Below, piece by piece: positions 14,241-18,184 of a stretch of 18,184 nt of DNA. The DNA is taken from the NCBI GenBank assembly GCA_013002105.1, contig JABDKS010000621.1, positions 1-18,184 of the forward strand, written 5' to 3'. The translations under genes were made by a program, and so were the position numbers. Source of the stretch: Pirellulaceae bacterium (GTDB taxonomy: Bacteria; Planctomycetota; Planctomycetia; Pirellulales; Pirellulaceae). Position 1 is the stretch's first letter. Every line of letters starts with the position of its first letter. The notes below the pieces were generated by a model. It saw nothing but the letters and a program-made list of their open reading frames with translations. It had not been told where the DNA came from and did no database searches.

Positions 14241-16250
14241 CTACCTTGGCGATTCATCGCGATCATCGGACTGATCCTTGGCGTCTCGTGCAGTGTCTGC
14301 GTTATCAAGAGAGGTTCCCATTTGATGGGCGCGACCGCTGGCCCATTGGTGGAGCCCGGCCAGACGCTGTTTTCCCCGCTCGTAGTAGTCTTCGCCCAGA
14401 GATGACAAGTGCGATTGGGCGGAGGCTTGGAATCGCTGTTTCGATTGGTCGGTGAGGGTTACCCAATCGAGTCGCTGAAACTCTTTCGCGAGCGCGTCGC
14501 CGATGATTTGGTGACCGGCGATCGTTGGGTGGACGTGATCGACGAAACTTTGCGGATCGGGAATCCCATCACTGACGCGATCCCCGCTGCGATTGCGTTG
14601 ATCCAGCAGTGTGATCACATCGATCACCGGCAGGTTATTCTCCGCCGCGATGCGTTGTAGGGTATTGATGATCGAAGTGGTCGCGCGGAGCGGACAGACA
14701 TCGGCGTCTCTGGCGCGGACGAGATGGTCGCGTGCAGCGGTCGTGTCGCCGATTTCGTACAGCAACCGACCGATCAAATAATGCGCACCAGCGTGGTCTC
14801 GGTCGATGTCCAGACAGCGTTTGGCGGCTTGAATTCGGACGGATGAATCAATTTCGCTGTCACTGGCTTGCTGCCATGCCGACTGAAATTCGTCAAGCAA
14901 TTGATTGTTTAGCCCAGGTTTCGTTTGCGTTTTGATCGGCGGAGTGTTGATCAAATCACTGGCCGGAATGCACAGCAGCAACGGCACACCAGCTTGTTGG
15001 GTGCTGGCGACCATGTGGTCCAAAACAATCGCGAAGTGCTGTTGCACCCCGTCTTGCCAGGCCGTGTCGCGTCGGTAACTCTCCAATCCGTTGGCTTGAT
15101 CCAACCTCGCGGCGACTTCCGCAGGCAGTTCAGTTCGCTTTGGCGGTTGTGAAAATCGATCTTTGAGCCATTGCACCGTGCGCACGTGGGTTGCCAATCG
15201 CGCAATCCACTGACGACTGGACGTCATCTCGCGTATCGACGCGTAGCTGCGGTCTTCCAAGAATTCGTTGTGTCCGGTGTACAGAACGACTGCATCGGGT
15301 TGATGCTTCAGGATTTCATTCAGGATTTTGGCAACGCGATAGCTGGCGTAGGAAACACCACCGCAATTGATGACTTCGAATTGCACTGCCGGATTGGCTG
15401 ACTGTAATTGCAATTTTAACCACGTCGAAAACGCCGTCTCGTGCTCGTAGGGTCGGCCCTGCACCGTTGAACCACCCAGTACAAAGATTCGTTTGGTGGT
15501 AGCCGATTTGGCTGCCGGAAATGACGCGGGACGAAAGTAGTTATATCGCTCGGGCGGAATCTCCCATCGGTCGGCACGCTCGTTGTGCACGAATAGCGGA
15601 CGTAGTTGATGCAGGTCGACAATGGGGTCGTTGTCGATACCTTCGGCCACCGCCGGCGGCGGAACAAACATCCGCATGCCGATTTCCAGCAGCACAAAGG
15701 GCAGGCATCCCAACAGCAAGGCGGCCAAACGCATGGCGCGTCGCCGAGCCACTGACTGTTTGGGTGTGCTGTGAGAGTGTCGACCACCGGAGCGACGCTT
15801 GGTCCGTTGGTGGCTGCTGTCTTGTTGTCCACTGCCGGCGCGGTTGCTGCGACGGCTGCTCTTGTTGCTGCGTGTCCCGCGCGACGACGGGTTTTCAGAG
15901 GTCTGCGGAGGTGAGTGGAGCCGAGGGGATGACCGGGACCGCGACGATCGAACGTTTTGTGACTTGACCTTTTGTGGATAGATTTTTTGTGGTTGGACGC
16001 GGTTTGCCTGCTGGTCGGTGGTTGGCTCGGCAGTGGTTGGCTTTGCCGTGTCTGGCTTTGCAGCGTCTGGCGTTGCGGTCTCTGGCTTTGCAGTGTCTGG
16101 CTTTGCAGTCTCTGGCGTTGTAGTGTCCGGCGTTGTAGTGTCCGGCGTTGCAGTGTCTGGCTTTGCAGTCTCTGGGTCCTTGGGTGACTGCGATGGTGAT
16201 GGACCGCTTGTTGGTGGCTCGTCGCTCTCTGTGTTAGGCTCGTGGACCAC
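14241..16250 (-). CDS. SGNH/GDSL hydrolase with repetitive N-terminus
   Basis: A 669-aa membrane-anchored SGNH-fold hydrolase. Residues 26-75 are ten pentapeptide repeats of the P-(D/E)-T-A-K type; 80-172 are Arg/Ser-rich and disordered; a membrane helix follows (about 174-195). The extracytoplasmic catalytic domain has all blocks: GGST (259-262, nucleophile Ser261), CGG (296-298), GHNE (326-329) and DHVH (571-574). An inserted helical region (about 470-515) resembles a TPR pair. Such enzymes usually act as esterases or acetyl-transferring enzymes on glycans; the substrate is not known. The start is GTG at 16250, the only start codon after an upstream in-frame stop. An internal ATG at 15734 would begin just before the membrane helix. 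It is divergent from aroK, with 55 bases between starts. Confidence 0.88.
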   Translation of the reverse strand: MVHEPNTESDEPPTSGPSPSQSPKDPETAKPDTATPDTTTPDTTTPETAKPDTAKPETATPDAAKPDTAKPTTAEPTTDQQANRVQPQKIYPQKVKSQNVRSSRSRSSPRLHSPPQTSENPSSRGTRSNKSSRRSNRAGSGQQDSSHQRTKRRSGGRHSHSTPKQSVARRRAMRLAALLLGCLPFVLLEIGMRMFVPPPAVAEGIDNDPIVDLHQLRPLFVHNERADRWEIPPERYNYFRPASFPAAKSATTKRIFVLGGSTVQGRPYEHETAFSTWLKLQLQSANPAVQFEVINCGGVSYASYRVAKILNEILKHQPDAVVLYTGHNEFLEDRSYASIREMTSSRQWIARLATHVRTVQWLKDRFSQPPKRTELPAEVAARLDQANGLESYRRDTAWQDGVQQHFAIVLDHMVASTQQAGVPLLLCIPASDLINTPPIKTQTKPGLNNQLLDEFQSAWQQASDSEIDSSVRIQAAKRCLDIDRDHAGAHYLIGRLLYEIGDTTAARDHLVRARDADVCPLRATTSIINTLQRIAAENNLPVIDVITLLDQRNRSGDRVSDGIPDPQSFVDHVHPTIAGHQIIGDALAKEFQRLDWVTLTDQSKQRFQASAQSHLSSLGEDYYERGKQRLAGLHQWASGRAHQMGTSLDNADTARDAKDQSDDRDESPR
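16018..16175. repeat. 15-bp tandem repeats inside SGNH gene
   Basis: About ten imperfect 15-base units in a row; on the plus strand the typical unit is GTGTCTGGCTTTGCA. On the minus strand each unit encodes one pentapeptide (P-D/E-T-A-K variants). Units differ at one to four positions, mostly at the GTG/GTC and CTTT/CGTT sites. The period keeps the reading frame, so gain or loss of units would only change length. Confidence 0.85.
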
Positions 16251-16305
16251 AGGTGAATCTGCCTCGTGACGCCGGGTGTGGATTGAACAAGAGTCAACGT
16301 ACTAC

Positions 16306-16863
16306 ATGAATCGAAACGCTGCTTTGTCCCAACATATTTACTTGACCGGATACCGTGGAACGGGAAAGACCTCCGTCGGCGAAATTCTAGCTCGCCGGAT
16401 CGGTCGTCCACTGGTTGATCTGGACGATGCGGTCGAGTTGGCTGCCGGAAAAACGATTCGTGAGCTGTTTGAGACGGATGGGGAGACCGCTTTCAGAGAT
16501 TTCGAGACCGAATGTCTGCGGGTGGTGGCTCAACGGGCAGATAATGGTGGGGTTGGCGAAGTCATTTCGCTCGGTGGTGGGGCGATTCTCCGCCAGGAGA
16601 ACCGAGAGATGATCCGGCAAAGTGGCATCTGTATTTGGCTGGACGCGGACGCGCAGACGCTGGCCGAGCGGATTGGTGGGGACGAGGCGAGCGGCCAGCG
16701 GCGGCCGGCGCTGACCCAATACGATGAATTGGAAGAAATCCGGCAGCTGCTTTGCCAGCGAGAACCGCTCTATCGGGAGGCTGCCGATCACCGAATCGAC
16801 ACGGCAGGCAAGAGCGTCGAGGCGATTGCCGATGAGGTCGAGAAGCTGTTGGAAATTGGCTAG
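16306..16863 (+). CDS. aroK: Shikimate kinase
   Basis: A 185-aa cytoplasmic kinase that phosphorylates the 3-hydroxyl of shikimate with ATP, the fifth step of the chorismate pathway to aromatic amino acids. Visible sites: Walker A GYRGTGKT (15-22); substrate-binding aspartates in VDLDD (37-41, Asp40 the likely equivalent of the conserved Asp); Arg64 in FRDFE; the GGG motif (90-92); lid residues RRP (132-134); and the R-x4-Y-like segment REPLYREAA (152-160). Length is typical. The ATG at 16306 begins just before the first strand; a GTG at 16276 would add ten residues and is less likely. No other aro genes are near. A terminator-like hairpin follows directly. Symbol aroK is used for the function; aroL-type naming is also possible. 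Confidence 0.95.
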   Translation: MNRNAALSQHIYLTGYRGTGKTSVGEILARRIGRPLVDLDDAVELAAGKTIRELFETDGETAFRDFETECLRVVAQRADNGGVGEVISLGGGAILRQENREMIRQSGICIWLDADAQTLAERIGGDEASGQRRPALTQYDELEEIRQLLCQREPLYREAADHRIDTAGKSVEAIADEVEKLLEIG

Positions 16864-16864
16864 G

Positions 16865-16890
16865 TCCGACCTGAATCGGGTCGGATTCTT
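16865..16890 (+). terminator. Rho-independent terminator after aroK
   Basis: TCCGACC (16865-16871) and GGTCGGA (16879-16885) form a 7-base-pair GC-rich stem, extended by a T-G pair, with a 5-base loop and a following TTCTT. It begins one base after the aroK stop codon, so aroK and the next gene probably have separate transcripts. Confidence 0.6.
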
Positions 16891-17039
16891 CATTCGGGCA
16901 GGTCCGTAGGGCCAAAATGACTTTCCGCAACCGGCCTTTTGCCCGATACCCGACTGCCGTTAAGCTGTGCGTTCCAAGTTAAGTAGGCGGTTTCTCCCAA
17001 ACACCGCAAGAATGACAGCAAGTTAGGAAAGGACGCAAA

Positions 17040-17786
17040 GTGTTTGTTGCAGCTTCGACTGAGTGTTGGCCCGAGATGGAGTTGCAGGAAGCAATCGAGG
17101 CGCTGTCGGACCTCGAATTCACGGCCGTGGAGATCGCTATCCACGAGTCGGGTCCAACCAAACCGAGCGAGGTGATTGCGGATTTGGATCGTTCGATCCA
17201 GATGATGCGCCACATGCACCGTTTGGACATTTCTGGCTACAGTGTTGAACTGGCCAGTACGGGTGAACAGCATTATTCGGATTTCAAAGAGATCTGCCGA
17301 TTAGCCAAAGCGACCAAGGTCGTGAATATCACGGTTCCATCGGCCGAGTTGGGAACACCGTTTAACGAGGTCGTCGAGCATTTGCAAAAGCTGGTTTCTG
17401 TCGCAGAGACCGAAGGTGTGCGGGTGGCGGTTCGTAGTCAGTTGGGATGCCTGAGTGAAGACCCCGATACGCTGATGGTGTTGTGTAACAACTGCGATGG
17501 GTTGGGCATCACGCTTGATCCAAGTGTTTACATCACCGGTCCAGCCAACGGAAAAAGCTTGGACAAAATATTGAAGTTTGTCTGCAACGTTCATTTGCGT
17601 GACACGCGGCCCGATGCGTTTCAAGTCAGCGTGGGACAGGGCGAAGTCGATTACGGAAAAATCGTGACGCAATTGGATCGTGAAAAATACGACCGAGCTT
17701 TGACGGTGCATATGAAACCCACAGATGATCTGGATCATCGGGTCGAACTGCGAAAGCTGCGTCGTTTGCTCGAAACGTTGATGTAG
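17040..17786 (+). CDS. Sugar phosphate isomerase/epimerase-like TIM-barrel protein
   Basis: A 248-aa cytoplasmic protein of the xylose-isomerase-like TIM-barrel family, which contains sugar and inositol isomerases/epimerases and endonuclease IV relatives. The start is GTG at 17040, chosen because AGGAAAGGA lies just upstream. Strands and conserved segments fit: FTAVEIAIHES (27-37), KVVNITVPSAELG (92-104), GVRVAVRSQLG (125-135), GLGITLDPSVYITG (154-167), VCNVHLRDTR (181-190) and VGQGEVDYGKI (197-207). Metal ligands usual in the family are only partly obvious: Glu31, Asp160, His185 and Glu201 are candidates, while the glutamate normally present in the fifth strand appears as Arg or Gln (RSQ). 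It is therefore not certain to be an active isomerase. It is followed after 7 bases by the Nudix gene, so these two probably form an operon. Confidence 0.85.
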   Translation: MFVAASTECWPEMELQEAIEALSDLEFTAVEIAIHESGPTKPSEVIADLDRSIQMMRHMHRLDISGYSVELASTGEQHYSDFKEICRLAKATKVVNITVPSAELGTPFNEVVEHLQKLVSVAETEGVRVAVRSQLGCLSEDPDTLMVLCNNCDGLGITLDPSVYITGPANGKSLDKILKFVCNVHLRDTRPDAFQVSVGQGEVDYGKIVTQLDREKYDRALTVHMKPTDDLDHRVELRKLRRLLETLM

Positions 17787-17793
17787 ACTTCTG

Positions 17794-18184
17794 ATGGCCG
17801 TTTGGTCCGATCCGAGATTAGGTGATCTGCTGCGCCGGCAACTTGCCGCCGGTGCGATGCCCAAGTCGCTGGTGGCTCCCACGCTTGCCTACGGTCGGCA
17901 TCGCGGACCCAGTCGCGACCAGTCTCGCGTTGCTGCGGTGGTGATCGCGATGTACCAGCAAGAGGGTCAGTGGATGATTCCGCTGACATTGCGACCGGCG
18001 ACGCTTCAGCACCATGCCGATCAAATCTGTTTGCCAGGTGGTCGGCTTGAAAGGGGCGAAACGCCGACCGAGGCCGCCCTGCGGGAGTACCAAGAGGAAC
18101 TTGGCGTCAATCCGCTCATCCAAATCCACTGCGGGGAGCTCTCGACGCAGTACGTTTTTGGCAGTGACAATCAGGTGCATCCGG
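17794..18184 (+). CDS. CoA pyrophosphatase-type Nudix hydrolase (3' end cut off)
   Basis: An open frame from ATG 17794 runs off the window after 130 codons, with no stop. It holds a full Nudix box, with GG at 82-83, E86, E89, REYQEELG (97-104), matching Gx5Ex7REUxEExGU, which binds the metal for pyrophosphate bond hydrolysis. Directly before it, LTLRPATLQHHADQICLPGG (64-83) fits the extra motif of the NudL/CoA diphosphatase group, which cleaves coenzyme A and its derivatives. The first 45 residues form the usual N-terminal helical lead. The preceding stop codon is only 7 bases upstream, so the gene is probably co-transcribed with the TIM-barrel gene. NudL is the best guess; other Nudix pyrophosphatases cannot be excluded from the partial sequence. 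Confidence 0.85.
   Translation, partial: MAVWSDPRLGDLLRRQLAAGAMPKSLVAPTLAYGRHRGPSRDQSRVAAVVIAMYQQEGQWMIPLTLRPATLQHHADQICLPGGRLERGETPTEAALREYQEELGVNPLIQIHCGELSTQYVFGSDNQVHP

Noticed and set aside
16018..16175. CRISPR-like array
   Set aside because: The 15-base units are directly adjacent without spacers and keep a reading frame coding for pentapeptides, so they are coding tandem repeats.
15416..16411. 331-codon minus-strand frame over the start of the SGNH gene and aroK
   Set aside because: It is an out-of-frame reading of the 15-base repeats and the Arg/Ser-rich region; it overlaps aroK and lacks any domain, whereas the SGNH frame continues into a full enzyme.

Overview
The window looks like a chromosomal segment of a planctomycete, most likely of the Rhodopirellula/Pirellulaceae type. 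The main reason is a set of gene families that are abundant in, and largely characteristic of, the Planctomycetes-Verrucomicrobia group. These are a secreted cytochrome of the DUF1587/1592/1588/1585 type paired with a Tat-exported DUF1552 (HXXSHH) protein, a PVC-type heme-binding beta-propeller protein, a secreted ThuA-like protein, a zinc-ribbon/STAS protein and an SGNH hydrolase with a GGST/GHNE signature. Shine-Dalgarno sequences are weak or missing at several genes, genes are often singly transcribed, and intergenic gaps are fairly wide, all usual for this group. No rRNA, tRNA, CRISPR array, transposase or phage gene was seen.

Layout. 1-863: a ThuA-like secreted protein (minus). 1043-5474 (plus): an FxsA-like membrane protein, then the cytochrome (about 780 aa) and the DUF1552 protein as a tight pair. 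5475-5683: a convergent gap with a palindromic repeat and a strong hairpin. 5684-6310 (minus): a secreted cyclophilin. 6575-12892 (plus): a large PVC-type heme protein, then five small genes (a secreted protein, a small membrane protein, a zinc-ribbon/STAS protein, a probable lipoprotein and a membrane protein) separated by gaps of 83 to 272 bases. 12936-16250 (minus): a multi-pass membrane protein downstream of an SGNH hydrolase whose N-terminus is built of pentapeptide repeats. 16306-18184 (plus): shikimate kinase, a TIM-barrel sugar isomerase-like protein, and a CoA-pyrophosphatase-type Nudix gene that runs off the window.

How the genes may work together. The left half (ThuA-like, cytochrome, DUF1552, heme propeller) consists of exported proteins of poorly known function, and three of them are found together again and again in planctomycete genomes. 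They could form an envelope redox system linked to breakdown of complex glycans; this is inference. The right end is ordinary metabolism. The most notable non-coding signal is an 18-base near-palindrome (GCCAGGACCTGTCCTGGC) present in three intergenic gaps, which looks like a dispersed repeat family. I did not find clear evidence of a wholly new defence or mobile system.
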